Assembly (NCBI RefSeq): GCF_000237925.1
Contig: NC_031495.1
Coordinates: 33,922,062-33,986,061, forward strand
Direction of reading: 5' to 3'
Length of the DNA: 64,000 nucleotides
Source of the DNA: Schistosoma mansoni
Taxonomy: Eukaryota; Platyhelminthes; Trematoda; Strigeidida; Schistosomatidae
Shown one piece after another: positions 1-11,412 of this stretch. The notes under the pieces are model-generated. The model was not told the origin of the DNA. It made no database searches and saw nothing but the letters and a program-made list of their open reading frames with translations. The position numbers were made by a program, and so were the translations under genes. Numbering within the stretch: the stretch's first letter is position 1; each line of letters starts with the position of its first letter.

Positions 1-490
1 ATCATTCCATGAAATCGAGCGACACATCCACCATTGTCTTCAGTTAGTTACTATCTCATAACAGACTCGGTTGAACTCCACAGGTCACGGCTTCTCACCA
101 TAACTCCAGGACATGTCTCTTGAAGTCAGTCATTAGTGAGCACATGATGATTATTATCAGAAGTGGGTTTTGTGAAGATTTTAGTAATTTAATAGTTGCA
201 TCCATGAGTCAGTTAAAGCTAGACCAACATGGGATTGATCGAAGTTAGATATCAACACCGTTGGATGCTGACTCGGTGGTCTAGAGGTTAAGCGTTTGTG
301 CGCGAGACCAATAGATCCCGAGTCCGAATCCCGCAGTCGGGATCGTGGATGAGTACTGCTGAGGAATTCCGTGCAAGGACGAAATAGACGTCCGGTGCTT
401 CCAGGTTTCCTATATTGGTTTAGCTCTAATCGACTCATGAATTTAACTATTACATTACTAAAATCCTCTCAAAACCCCCTTCTGATAATA
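1..490 (+). mobile_element. Family 1 hammerhead SINE, palindromic copy
   Basis: Bases 1-235 are the body and terminal segment of the repeat in antisense. From about 232 the sequence switches to the sense strand and runs through a tRNA-like part (A-box-like tract near 268-292, degenerate B box near 322-331), a hammerhead, and the sense terminal segment ending in the typical CCCCTTCTGATAAT (to about 488). The terminal segment is therefore present in both orientations (about 155-230 and 405-490), so the ribozyme lies in the loop of a large hairpin. The left end is cut by the window. Sequence is related to copies at 14, 15, 28, 30, 53 and 58.7 kb. Confidence 0.8.
353..403 (+). ncRNA. Type I hammerhead ribozyme, core intact
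   Basis: Core elements are CTGAGGA, a stem II of TCC/GGA around a short loop, GAAA, and cleavage triplet GTC. Helix I (GTACTG with CGGTGC) forms with two wobble pairs. Stem III is weak (ATAGACGT). The core is complete, but stem II and III are diverged from the family consensus, so activity is uncertain. Confidence 0.7.
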
Positions 491-1480
491 AGTCTAGGTG
501 TTCCTGTTAAATAACTCATATGGAATTTTAATGAAATAAAATAAGATATAATAATTATTATTTTGATTGTTAAATAAATGGAGTTATGTAGGAATATATG
601 AAACAAATATACTATAAGACATTAAATAGGAATAATATATTTGTAAAATCTCAGCGAATGAATTTGAAGTAAATCCAACGTTTCGCCTGGCAATCTGGTC
701 CAACCTTTCAAATATACTATAAATATTTTAACTCAGTAACGGTTAATAATAAAACATTTCATATACATATTCATACGCAGATATGAACTTGTAATTTCAA
801 GTTAGATTTCATTGTGGAAAGATACCAGTTTAGGAAAACATTAAACACTACAGAGTAGAATAGATAACTGTTTTCTATTAGTTTCAGGTCATTTAACAGT
901 ACATCTTTAAAACTTTACTCAATTATTCAGTGACTTTTATTTTCTAATAGTTCTACAATCGATATCTGCTTTTGATCAAAATGAACTAAATATTGACAAA
1001 TCAGTCCTACAGATGTCCAGTAGCAACCCAGAAAGATCAGTAGTAGCGTTCCGACATGTCAAAACAGGTGAGCTGTGTTCGAATACACCAGGTAGTACCA
1101 GTTAATTAAGGATCTATTTACCCTTATTTATATGAATGATACACGCTTAGTGTTTAAAATGTATTCTAGATTCTAGGATGATTTAGGAAGTCAATCATTC
1201 AAAAAATTTATTTCCAACTTGCTTACTTGCAAAAATGTTTCATAGTCAATCTTTATGTCGTAATGAATTTCAATGAAAGATTATTAGTTATTTGATAGCC
1301 TTCATTTCTATTCTTAGTTAGTTATTTATTATATGATAAGTAATTATGATACATCATTTCGATTTAACATTTTGTCTATAAAAGAATAGTTTCAATGTCC
1401 AGATAAATAATCCGATATAAAATCCGCTGACCTGTAGTTCCATTCCCTCAAGTCCACAATAATTAACATTTAATTATAGG
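491..1480. other. AT-rich intergenic DNA, no gene seen
   Basis: No ORF or motif that I can support. It contains one 83-bp dispersed repeat (see the entry at 629). Confidence 0.5.
629..711 (-). repeat. 83-bp dispersed repeat, inverted relative to 8701
   Basis: Reverse complement of 8701-8783 with few differences; shared landmarks include GCCAGGCGAAACGTTGGAT and TTTTACAAATATATTATTCC. Class unknown; possibly a retroelement end. Confidence 0.7.
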
Positions 1481-1482
1481 CA

Positions 1483-1790
1483 ATACGCACAGTATGCACA
1501 TATGCCATTAAGAGACTGACCAATTGCAGTCCTAAACACCAATCAGAAGATTCAAACAAGTAATACTAAGTGGATTTAAACTTCACCCCATTGCACAACC
1601 AAGTGGCTATCAGGACTCAGTAGTTAAGTGGATAACGTGATGTTGTTTGAAGCGAACAGTACTGAGTTCAAGTATCAGAGTGAACATCAACTCTGAGATG
1701 TAGGTACATTCAACTGGCAAGTCCCAAATAGGAAGAAACGTGCATCCTGGATTCCACTGCTAGCCACTATCCATCTTTGCTAATAGTTAT
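1483..1790 (+). mobile_element. Family 2 (Sm-alpha-like) hammerhead SINE, permuted copy
   Basis: The order is unit tail (1483-1555, ending ACTAAGTGG), then a unit head with tRNA-like sequence (1618-1680; B-box-like GAGTTCAAGTA), then hammerhead and the CACTGCTAGCCACTATCC segment. In the copy at 7945-8240 the tail follows the hammerhead. Here it precedes the head, as expected from a tandem multimer or circular template. Confidence 0.75.
1706..1756 (+). ncRNA. Degenerate hammerhead ribozyme
   Basis: Stem II (TCCC..GGA) and helix I (ATCCTGGATT side) remain, but the core reads CTGGCAA instead of CTGANGA and the cleavage site ATC follows a changed stem III. Probably inactive. Confidence 0.65.
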
Positions 1791-2869
1791 TCTGTTTCTT
1801 TTTACACTAAATTTTTATAGAATAGAACCTCATTAAAAAGATCCCCACTTAAAAAAGAAGAGATGATCAGCTAATCAGTCTATTAGACAATAAAAGCATT
1901 CATCTTGACTGTAAATTCCAATCATTACAACATTTATACTAACTAAGTTTTTATGTGTATTTGTCTTTTATTCTGGTGTTTTTACCTTCGAAATCCCATA
2001 GTTTCTAGTTAACTGTATTTGGAATCTTTTAAAACAACAGATACATAGCAAAGTTGTTTACAGCTTCCATTTGTATCTAAAAAGAGGAAATTATTTAAAA
2101 TACTCAGAAGGATTTGCAACTTCTAGACTACACTTGATCAATCTATTTTGGAACAAGGGCAACCTGAAAGCATACTTCAATACTTCTTGTAGGCCAAAGA
2201 TTGTTTTTTACCGGAAACACTCGTAATACACTTTGCCAACAATTGACAAGTTGATACGTTTTTGAGGGTTTCAGCATAAACGGACATTAACTGAAAAACT
2301 ATTGAAATCAGAGGATACTGAATAATTACTTTATATTAATTTACAGACATTCACATTCAAGAACCCTCATGGACTACTAGGCATAGAGCTTTATCATGAT
2401 AACTAGGATGTTACTGACCATCCCAGTTGATATCCAACATAGTATATCTAAAAAGTCAACTGATTTATAACATAATGTAATTCTCATCAACCTTTATCAA
2501 TGAGTTACTTTCTCATTTTATTAATTGTATACATCCATTTGTAATATAGATTGAAACATTGATCAATCTAATTCAATTAACAAAATTTGTATCATAGATT
2601 TTGTTATAAATATAACTGAATCAAGACTAAATATCGAATAATGACATTAACTATCAGCTAGGGAACTGATTATCAGACTAAAATTTAGTTTTAGTTTCAC
2701 CATAAAATAATAATTAACAAACAATATTTTATTTGATATATAGATAGATAGATAGATACGATTGACATGAATGTCATCTCTTTGTTACCATTAGTGATAG
2801 TGAGATGCATTGAATTGATGAAGTGATCAATATGAGTGCAGCATTGAGAAGCTGAGAGAAGTGGACAGT
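1791..2869. other. AT-rich intergenic DNA
   Basis: No supported feature apart from a short GATA tetranucleotide run (about 2740-2756). Confidence 0.45.
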
Positions 2870-3170
2870 AGATTTGCCTTAGTATGCGACTGTTGAGTAG
2901 TGTGCACGGACGATCACGCACATGCGATTCGAACGGAACACCGTGGATGTGACGCGCGAACACTTAACCTGTAGACAGACCACTGAACCGTCATCCAACA
3001 GTGTCAATGTCTAACCTCAACCAATTCACCATGTGTCGCGATCATCTTGCATTGTGTTCGGTGAGTGAGTGGCTCACACCCGACACGGTTCAGCTCCACT
3101 GGTCACGGCTACTCACTAGAACACAACTGAGAGAATTCCCTCCCCATGCTAGTCACCAGTGACCCCATGA
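2870..3170 (-). mobile_element. Family 1 SINE fragment, diverged
   Basis: On the minus strand it carries the body of family 1 and the tRNA-like part (reverse of GATTCGAAC near 2927 is the B box). The hammerhead end is decayed: only the GTTGAGTAGTGTGC trace near 2890 remains. A short (AT)n run follows at 3172-3187. Confidence 0.65.
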
Positions 3171-3399
3171 TCATATATATATATATACCGGTATATAATG
3201 ACCCTCGTCAATATCAAGTTTATCAATACCTTTAAAGTAATGTTGCCGTTCACATTGTACTTTCGTAAATGATCATACGAATAAAAGATCTTGATACAAT
3301 TCTCTGGAAAACTAATTTATTGAGCTGTAAACATCAATACTGACTAATCGATATAAAACACTACTATTGTAGTGAACAAGAACACTGGTGGGGTCAATC

Positions 3400-3597
3400 G
3401 AATGTATTTTAGCACATTACAGAATATCTCATTAAAATATGAGGACCATATAGTCTCCGATTATAATTGTTCATGCATTTTCGTACCGATTGCGTTTCGT
3501 TTCCGTTCTCTCCTTATCGATCTTCTACTGAAATACATTCAATGCCCGACCATCACCATACACTACTTATATGGATATCAGTAACCCACACCACACT
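3400..3597 (+). repeat. Unclassified dispersed repeat R3, copy 1
   Basis: Shares GTTTCGTTTCCGTTCT, a CCGACCAT tract and TACTTATATGGATAT with copies at 21030-21176 (+) and 24112-24305 (-). It ends in a CCACACCACA motif in each case. No coding signal; the class is unknown. Confidence 0.65.
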
Positions 3598-5464
3598 ATA
3601 ATGTGAAGCGATGAGTACTAAATTCAACTCCTCATAACAAAATAAAACAAAATGGAGTGTAAGAAAAGTCAAGTGTAAATTACACTGAAATCTTGTCAAT
3701 ATACAAAATATCAGTAAGTCAAGAAGACTGGACCAAATGATAGCATAATAGAGTTACTTCAAATACCCAAAAAACCTTCAGAAACAGATAAGATCCTGTT
3801 GATGAATTATGGTTATTGGTGTTAACTTTAAATGAACTAATTTGTTTAACAATTGAATAGTTAGGTCAATATGAGAAACTTATTTGCGCATACTCTCATT
3901 TTCTTCAACTACTAGGAGTGATTACAAATATAGAAAGTTCATAATGTATATATAATCCTGATAGTTTCTAGTAAAAATTAACTATATTGACAATCTTAAA
4001 CCAGCCGATCAGTTTCAAGAGAGTGAATTTTAAAATTATGCATGAATTACAGAACCCATTCGTGGGTAGCCTGTCACATAAAACCATAGTTTTGAATAAA
4101 TTTCGTATTTTGGTTGATTTGGAAGAAGAAAAGGCAGCGAAGCATTTACAGAACACTGTATTATTGAAGAATAACTCATTATGTAATTGTGAGTTGTAAA
4201 TTACTTGTAGAGGTTAGAGCATCAGAGAAGAGGTATGAGATACCTTTTACTAAATCTAATCTCACACTACAACGTATTATTGTATTGGTAATTGAATAGA
4301 AAGTAGAGCTAAGTGTAACCACTGATGCAGCAGTAGCAGACGCAAGTAAAATGCTAACAGTATAAAGGTATGTATATTGCTAAGGAATGTGTTCCAGAAT
4401 ATTAATGAGGTTGGCAGCGTAGGGAGAATTGTGAAGATCGAAGAAACAATTATTTGAAAAAAAAATTCAAAGGGGATTGGGTGAACAGTCTTCTTTCAGT
4501 TTAATTAGTAGGTATTTGAGATAAGGGATGCAACGTTACAGAAAGATTATTTCTAGTGGATTCCAAGTAGTACGACATCAACTCCCCCATTTACGATAAA
4601 GCTGTATGTCTCACTTGGGATAATAAGATCCATCTAGTGGTCATTCAATGATAAAATTTTATGAACCTTAGGACATGTGCATACAATAACAGTGTTGAAG
4701 CTATATGGTCATGATCTAAAGAACCAACGTCGACCATATCAATGCTTCAGAGAAGAAATCGTTTTGATCATACTTACCATGATCCCCATTCTGATGAACT
4801 CATTAATAGTTTCAAGAAATTCATTGTTCACATTAAAACTCTATATCCATTACAATTTTCTTAATTTTCGCAGTACATAAATCATTTACACAATTTGTAT
4901 TCTGATTGACTAATAACTGTTTGAAATTTCACAAGACCACTCAACGGTGTCAGTATAGTTTAGTTCCATCTAGTTTCCTCTTACTTATAATGTATTATCT
5001 TAAAAGTAACGAGGAATTACTGAAAATGTCTAGATTTATTATCACTCATTATCATCTTAGTATATTTTCAAGTTTTATAGAATAATCATTTGATAATGAT
5101 ATGATTGAGTAATATTTAATAAAATTAAACAAATGTTTCCCTTTATAGACTGACAACTATCCTTTTATAATGGATCGTAATAAGAACTTGTAACGTTCAA
5201 ACGACACATAGCACAACCGAGATTTCTATGTATACTCTCCATACTTTTTCTGTTATGTAATCATACATGAACGCATTTAACCGGAAACAAGTGAGAAGAA
5301 AACACAGAAAGTGGTAAATTTATTTACTGTGGAAAAAAAACCTACAAAAACCTTGTCGCAAAATACTAGTTTTTATTAAACTTATGTTTTAAATAAACAA
5401 CACTCATTATTGATTGGTCAATAACTTATTACGTGGAAGCAATTAACTAATGTTCTGTGTTTTA
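3598..5464. other. AT-rich intergenic DNA, no gene seen
   Basis: Two overlapping short ORFs lie on opposite strands (3968-4199), but neither shows composition, domain or splice support. Nothing else recognised. Confidence 0.4.
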
Positions 5465-5705
5465 AGTGACCAGTGGAGTTCAACTGGGTCTGTTGTGAGA
5501 TACTAGCTCCCTGAAGACAATGGTGGATGTGTCGCTCAATTTCGTGGATTGGTTGAAGTTAGTCATTAACACTGTTGGATACCGGATCAATTGTCTAGAT
5601 GTTAAGCGTTTGCGCACGAGACTGATTGGTTCCGGGTTTGAATCTCGCGAGGCGAGATCGTGGATACGCACTGCTGAGGAGTCCCACAACAGGAAGAAAC
5701 AATAA
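5465..5705 (+). mobile_element. Family 1 SINE, 3'-truncated inside the hammerhead
   Basis: Body, A-box tract (ATTGTCTAGATGTTAAGC near 5590), B box GGGTTTGAATC near 5634, then CTGCTGAGGAGTCCCACAA. The copy breaks off just after stem II at about 5705, so GAAA is near the edge and the cleavage site is missing. Confidence 0.75.
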
Positions 5706-5796
5706 ACACTTTTACATTTCAGTGGAAATAAATTAAAATAAATATTTGATGTAAATAACAAACTGAATTGAAATTAATCAATTATAATTGTTATCA

Positions 5797-5875
5797 TAAG
5801 ATGGTGGTTCGAGGTACTCAATAGGAAACCCTGGACCTAGGTTTCATGCTACTTGGCACTCATCAGCAAGGTGAA
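5797..5875 (-). mobile_element. Family 3 SINE end with hammerhead, minus-oriented arm
   Basis: About 76 bp that is the reverse complement of 6496-6571. It is the 3' end of a third hammerhead SINE family, truncated close to the start of an LTR-like segment at about 5903. Confidence 0.7.
5825..5872 (-). ncRNA. Family 3 hammerhead ribozyme, core intact
   Basis: On the minus strand: CTGATGA, stem II TGC/GCA around CAAGTA, GAAA, stem III within palindromic CCTAGG, cleavage after GTC, and helix I CCTTG with CAGGG. All invariant core positions are present. Confidence 0.75.
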
Positions 5876-5902
5876 CCCAATGATCAAACAATTGTAAATA
5901 TA

Positions 5903-6384
5903 TGTAGTTTCGGTTACTATATTAAGCCCATATACTTTATTCTAGCTTCTGGACGGGCCAGTTTATCCATTCTTCTTGAGTCACGTTTTGATCTTGTTAG
6001 TTATTCACTTATGAACCTTGACTGTTTTATATGAGCGTATTTTTGTGCACTTCTTATCTCATTCATCACATGTCTGTAACTTATTTTTATCTGGCTATAA
6101 ATATTGACTAGTGCTTGATTATAGGGAGTCGGCTCACATGCCATCTCCACTGCACGTCAATTCATTTCACTCTTTTCTCCGCTCGTTTGTCCGTATCAAC
6201 GATTGTATGAAGTATACGTATTTGAAATTCATTCTCGTACTTGACTTATTTAATTCCGTTATTCTCCAACGCGATTTGAGTCGATGAAATATACGACGAT
6301 AGCCAATATGTGTATTTCGACGACAATCCGCATGCAATCCGATTGGAGTGAGACAACAAGCTACTAAAACATCTCAGTCCTACA
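5903..6384 (+). mobile_element. Solo LTR-like sequence related to the 39-41.6 kb element
   Basis: Starts TGTAGTTTCGG, ends CCTACA, about 482 bp. It aligns in reverse with the 3' LTR at 39081-39563 along most of its length, e.g. the shared ATTCTCGTACTTGACTTATT and AAGCCCATATACTTTAT. No internal region is next to it and I see no target-site duplication. It separates the two inverted family 3 hammerhead arms. Confidence 0.7.
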
Positions 6385-6571
6385 GGAGGTCGGTCGCGGC
6401 CCGGATAGCCCATTGTTAACGTCTCCGACTATGAAGCTGGGTGACACGGGATCGAATCTGTCGGGGAGCATCAGTTCCCTCAAGATTACAGGTACACCTT
6501 GCTGACGAGTGTTAATTAGCATGAAACCTAGGTCCAGGGTTTCTTATTGACCACCTCCAACCACCATCTTA
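6385..6571 (+). mobile_element. Family 3 tRNA-like hammerhead SINE
   Basis: Contains a tRNA-like stretch (GATAGCCCATTGTTAACG, then B box GGGATCGAATC near 6450), a conserved linker, the hammerhead at 6493-6543 and the tail CCACCATCTTA. It is distinct in sequence from families 1 and 2 but has the same plan: Pol III box, then hammerhead, then tail. Confidence 0.75.
6493..6543 (+). ncRNA. Family 3 hammerhead ribozyme, core intact
   Basis: CTGACGA (6502-6508), stem II 6509-6522 with an AATT loop, GAAA (6523-6526), stem III 6526-6533, cleavage after C6534 (GTC). Helix I pairs 6496-6501 with 6535-6540, six pairs with one wobble. Confidence 0.78.
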
Positions 6572-7944
6572 TCTCAACATAGTGCACGCAATGTCGAGTC
6601 ACCTAGATTGATGGCCACATTGTAACTTGGTCGATAAGATTCCATCTGCATTAAGAAGGACCTGACACACATGACATTGATCACCACACAGTGATCAATC
6701 AGTTGTACATAATTGATATCAATTATTTTAATCCATTTTAAATAGATAGAAAAGTTTCCAAATATTCGGTAAATAGTCTAAACTTAATATTTATTTACTT
6801 TACAAAATAATTATAACTTACAGAATAAGTAATGAAAAATGCATTTAAATATATATAAATTTGATCGTTCGAATAGTTGGATGATTAGATGTAAACTAGG
6901 TGGTCTAATGGTGAGACATCCTCCGCGAAATCCCAAGCTCTTAGTTTTTACCATCCTTATAATCATGGTTGTACATTTTAAATGAGTCTCATAGTAGGAC
7001 AAAGGAGACATCTAAAACACTTTGCCCTTCAGTGGTACGCTAAATAGTCTCAATACATGAAAAATATCATTTACAGATTGAGTCTTTACTTTCTTCCAGT
7101 GAGTAACTTTACCCTATTGATTAAATAAAGTAGTCGACCAAAATGTTCATAATATGCCTCATTGTTTTACTCTTGTTTTTTTCTAATTTTAGAGGTAACA
7201 ATTAATTAGTGAGAAGTGATTCATGGGTATTTAACATCAGATAAGATCATAAAGGCGTATCGTTGAGAACTTAATATTAAAGAAATTTTACACTATGATC
7301 TTAGTATCACTTACCTTTCCTATATCTTATCGGACTACTTCTGATCGTCTGACTATCTTTTCAACTTAATATTATACTTCGATCAGATTTTTAATTTCAA
7401 CTAAAATTATGCACATACCAATTGAGAAAATATAAATTACTGAGTAAAAGTAACTGATAAGGGAAGTTCCCACAAATTAAAGTTGATTTTTGTCACGATT
7501 TGATGTCAACCTAATGATCCTAGATATTATTCTGTAAAAATAGACTATAGGCGTCTTAGAATGGGATAAAATGCGATATCATGTTTGAATTTAGTATGAT
7601 ATGTATTCAGTATATCATTTTTAATTTAATGTGGTCTATGTAAAACACTTAATTTAGAAGGATTTCTGTTTAACATAATATCTACCAGCAATTGTATTAA
7701 TTCCGTGAGACATTAGCTCAGTGTAGCACATGTTCGCATAATCCCAATATAAAGTCTAGTTATATTACCACTATCTTAGTTTTGTATGATATTCCTTCCT
7801 TATTCAACAAATGTTGGTAAAATATGAATGTAAATAATTGTAATTGGTTTAGTAAGTCATCAAAGTGTTAATTAGAGACTGAATAAAGTGTTCATCTGAC
7901 ATCAGTTTTGGTCTTCATTGTGTCATGACAACAGTTTCGCTTAA
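6572..7944. other. AT-rich intergenic DNA
   Basis: No supported gene or repeat. Confidence 0.4.
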
Positions 7945-8240
7945 GTTCACTTAGTATTGTTTGTTTGGATCTTCCAATTGATGTTTAGGACTGCAACTGG
8001 TCAGTCTCTAATTGGCATATATGCATACTGTGCGTATTGCCTCGATATAGCCTTAATTCATAAGCGTTGTAAGTAGAGATGGATAGTGGCTAGCAGTGGA
8101 ATCCAGGACGAGCGTTTCGTCTTATTTATGACTCGTCAGCCGGATGTGCCTGCATCTCAGAGTTGATGTTCACTCTGGGACTCGAACCCAGTACCTTTCG
8201 CTTCAAACGCCATCGCGTTATCCGCTTAGCTACTGAATTT
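7945..8240 (-). mobile_element. Family 2 (Sm-alpha-like) hammerhead SINE, near full length
   Basis: Read on the minus strand: A-box-like AGTAGCTAAGCGGATAACG, B box GGGTTCGAGTCCC (near 8183), the hammerhead, CACTGCTAGCCACTATCC, then the tail ending ATACTAAGTG at about 7945. This copy shows the normal unit order and is the reference for the permuted and inverted copies elsewhere. Confidence 0.85.
8098..8148 (-). ncRNA. Family 2 hammerhead ribozyme, core intact
   Basis: Minus strand: helix I ATCCGG/CTGGAT (one wobble), CTGACGA, stem II GTC/GAC with a long AT-rich loop, GAAA, short stem III, GTC cleavage site. Stem II is weaker than the consensus. Confidence 0.75.
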
Positions 8241-8609
8241 TCATAGTTGCAACAGTATGTTATCAAGAATTCCTAAATTAAACGGTAGAAGTTTTCTAAT
8301 TCTCCCTATTTCTTATTGAGTTCTTCCCCCCCTCCTTAATATTAATCTCTAATGAAAAATAGTTCCATTTTAGAAAAAAAAGAAACATCTTTCCAAAAAA
8401 ACAACATTCTTCACTGAAAAAAATACGAACAAATCTAACAAATACTCATTGTTACATTATTCTGTTCTACATTGAATTTCATTTTGTATATTAAATTGTT
8501 TAAATTCAAAATTCTACTCAAACAAACACCGTTTTTTCTCCTTCAATTTTAGTTTAAAACTTATAAAATGGTTCGTTCTTATTTTCCGTTTTTGTTTTCT
8601 TCTTCTAAT

Positions 8610-8640
8610 CCCGTTTCGTCCTATTGTGGAACTCCTCGAC
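8610..8640 (-). ncRNA. Hammerhead relic (family 1 fragment)
   Basis: Minus strand reads GAGGAGTTCCACAATAGGAC then GAAAC, i.e. the stem II and GAAA part of family 1 only. Helix I and the cleavage site are absent, so it is a dead fragment. Confidence 0.55.
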
Positions 8641-8700
8641 ATAAATGAAGAAAAATATGATAATAAACATCTTCATATATATATATATCCTTGTAAAAGC

Positions 8701-8783
8701 TTGGACCAGATTGCCAGGCGAAACGTTGGATTTACTTCAAACTCATTCGCTCAGGTTTTACAAATATATTATTCCTCGGGGCG
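8701..8783 (+). repeat. 83-bp dispersed repeat, partner of 629-711
   Basis: Inverted partner of 629-711. Confidence 0.7.
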
Positions 8784-10243
8784 CTCAAATACTGTGAAAC
8801 TATTCGCTCTAATTTAGACGAAAGTTCTTATAAATATCTTCATACTTTTTTTATTATTTCTCTCTTTCATCTTTTAACCAAGTAAAAATCAAGTTAAATA
8901 CTTTCAATGATACTATTACTAATAATATATAAGTAGTATTATATTCATTTATATAATTATTACTCTTTATTTTATATTCATGTTTTTAACAAAGTAAAGA
9001 TGGAAAGTACAACGAGTAAGTAAAAACAATAAAAGAAATTTAATGATAGTTCAACCTTTCTTCTTCTTTTTTTTTCTTTCTTTTCATCTTTTCCCCCTTT
9101 TTTTTCTTTTCCTTTTCATAGAAGTTTGGTTTTTATCTTTTTTTTTACATTTTTATTGACCTTACTGGACACGTGCTTTTTCTATCTATTAACATCATAT
9201 TCTACTCATGTATCCTGTTCATTACCTTTTTTTGTTCCCTTACTGATTTAATAATAATAGTTTCATTGATCTTATAAATAAAAAGGTAAATGTGTATGTA
9301 TATGAGAGAATGAGCAAGTGAATAATGTATCTCAATGTATATATGATATTAGTTAAAACAAAACTTTTAGTAAAAAAAACTATATATGGAATGTATACAA
9401 CTATGTGAAACTATACATCTCACATTTAATAGAAAGAATACATCAATAGCATTTATACGCTTACACACACACAAAATGAGTCCATTAAATCAAAACTCCG
9501 GTTTATTATTATCATTGCCGTCATCACTATTATTATTATTATTATTATTATTACAATGCTTATCCGTTTTTTTTTAAAAATAGAGCAAAGAGATACCCTG
9601 ATTTATTAACATACGTTAATAACAAAATGGTGTATACGGTTGAAACTTTTCCACCTTCAGAATAATAATCTACATCCATGAACATTAGTAGGTATATATA
9701 TATACATTAATGTACCCTTAATATTCAATAGGAACTTTTAAATGAAATCAATGACCAAATAGATGAACCAATAAAACCAATGAAATAATCAGTAAATTAA
9801 AAACCAAAATTTAGCTCAAATAATAAATTTAATTTATTATTATTATTATTATTATTATTTAGTATTATAATCATGTTTTTTTTTAATGTTTGTATCTAGT
9901 TTAGATGTTTCTCTATCCAACTTTTACTCTATGGAGCCATACTGAATGAAAATAAATTTATTTCGATAAGTAAAGTATGTAATAGAATGTATACGTCATT
10001 TAACATACCTATCCACACCCCTCACACACACACACAAACACACATGGAGAGAAAAAATCACTGTAAATAAGAATATGAACATGAACATCAAATTTTTAGG
10101 GATTTGATATTTCGATTTTTTCTAACTAAACATTAATATTAAACAACATTACAATGTATATTTACTAAACTATGTCATTAAAATATTATACAATTACCGT
10201 TAGCTACAGAATAATTTCAGGCTAATTATATTTGTATCACTAG

Positions 10244-11412
10244 AAAATTCAGAAGGTCAATGGAAGACATGAAAAACATGAGAGAGAGAGGAGCTGACAT
10301 AGCTTCACATCCCTATCTGGTAGTTGACACGATCAAACTGATGCTAAGAAAGCAATGGACAATTAGCGAAACACTATCACACAAGTTTAATACAGACTTC
10401 ATTCGATATATTGAAAAACACAACGAATTCAAGATACCTCTCAACAACAGGTTCCAAGCCTAACAGGATCTCCTGAAAGAACAAGGGACTACGATAGATG
10501 ACAACTGAAAAAAGATAAAAGAAGCACTAACTTCAACGTGTCATGAGGTGCTGGGACACAACAAGCATCATCATAAGGAATGGATCTCTATCGAAACCCT
10601 AGACAAGATTCAAGGAAAGAAGAATTAGATAGCAATTAACAACGGCCGAACAAGAGCAGAGTAATTCAAGGAACAAGCTGAGCAAACGGAAGTGAACAAG
10701 CAAGTGAAAAAAAGCATGAGAGCTGACAATCAGAAATATGAAGGAAACCTAGCAACAACAGTAGAAAAGCTGCAAGAGAAGGAAATATCAAACAACTATA
10801 TGATATAACGAAGAAACTGGTAGGGAAATATAGTGAACCAGAGAGACTTGTGGTCAAGGACAAAGAAGGCAAGACAATCACCAAGATTCAAGAACAGAAT
10901 AACAGATGGATAGAACACTTGGAGAAACTCTTGAACAGACCAGCTCCATTGAACCCACCCAACATCGAAGCACCACACAAAGACCTACCTATAGATATCA
11001 CTCCACCAACGATCGAAGAAATCAGGATGATTGGTCATCAGACAAATCAAGAGTGGGAAAGCAGCAGTTGGACCACACAATATACCAGCTGAAGCAGTGA
11101 AGTCAGACATTGAAGTAACAGCAAACATGCTTCACCTTCTATTCAGGAAGATTCGGGAGGAGGAACAAGTGCCACTGTCAGACTGGAAAGAAGGACACCT
11201 CATCAAGATGCCAAAGAAAGATCTCAGCAAATGTGAGAACTACAGAGGCATCACACTACCATCGGTGCCAGGAAATGTCTTCCGCAGGGTGCTGTTGAAC
11301 CGGACGAAGTATTCAGTAGACACTCAGCTTCTAAATCAACAGACTGGATTCCGTAAGCATCAATTGTGTACAGACAAAATCGTGATAATATGGATCATTG
11401 TTAGGGAATCAT
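10244..11412 (+). pseudogene. RTE-clade LINE fragment: endonuclease tail, linker and N-terminal RT
   Basis: In broken frames the plus strand encodes the end of the endonuclease (10260-10463), a charged linker (KKLVGKYSEPERLVVKDKEG near 10812-10868), the HLEKLLNRPAPLNPPN block (10915-10962), then early RT motifs: IRQIKSGKAA (11034 on) and CENYRGITLPSVPG (11231-11272). Several frameshifts and stops are present, so it is dead. It stops at about 11412 before the catalytic DD box, which is unusual because LINE copies normally keep their 3' end; a deletion or secondary rearrangement removed it. The same protein family is represented at 51021-52668. Confidence 0.85.

Larger units (their letters stand above)
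8241..10243. other. AT-rich DNA with pyrimidine tracts and microsatellites
   Basis: Pyrimidine-rich tract at about 9050-9125; (TTA)n at about 9528-9560; (ATT)n at about 9836-9860; (CA)n near 10023-10044. A relic of family 1 hammerhead stem II and GAAA lies at 8610-8640 (minus), next to the 8701 repeat. No gene supported. Confidence 0.5.
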
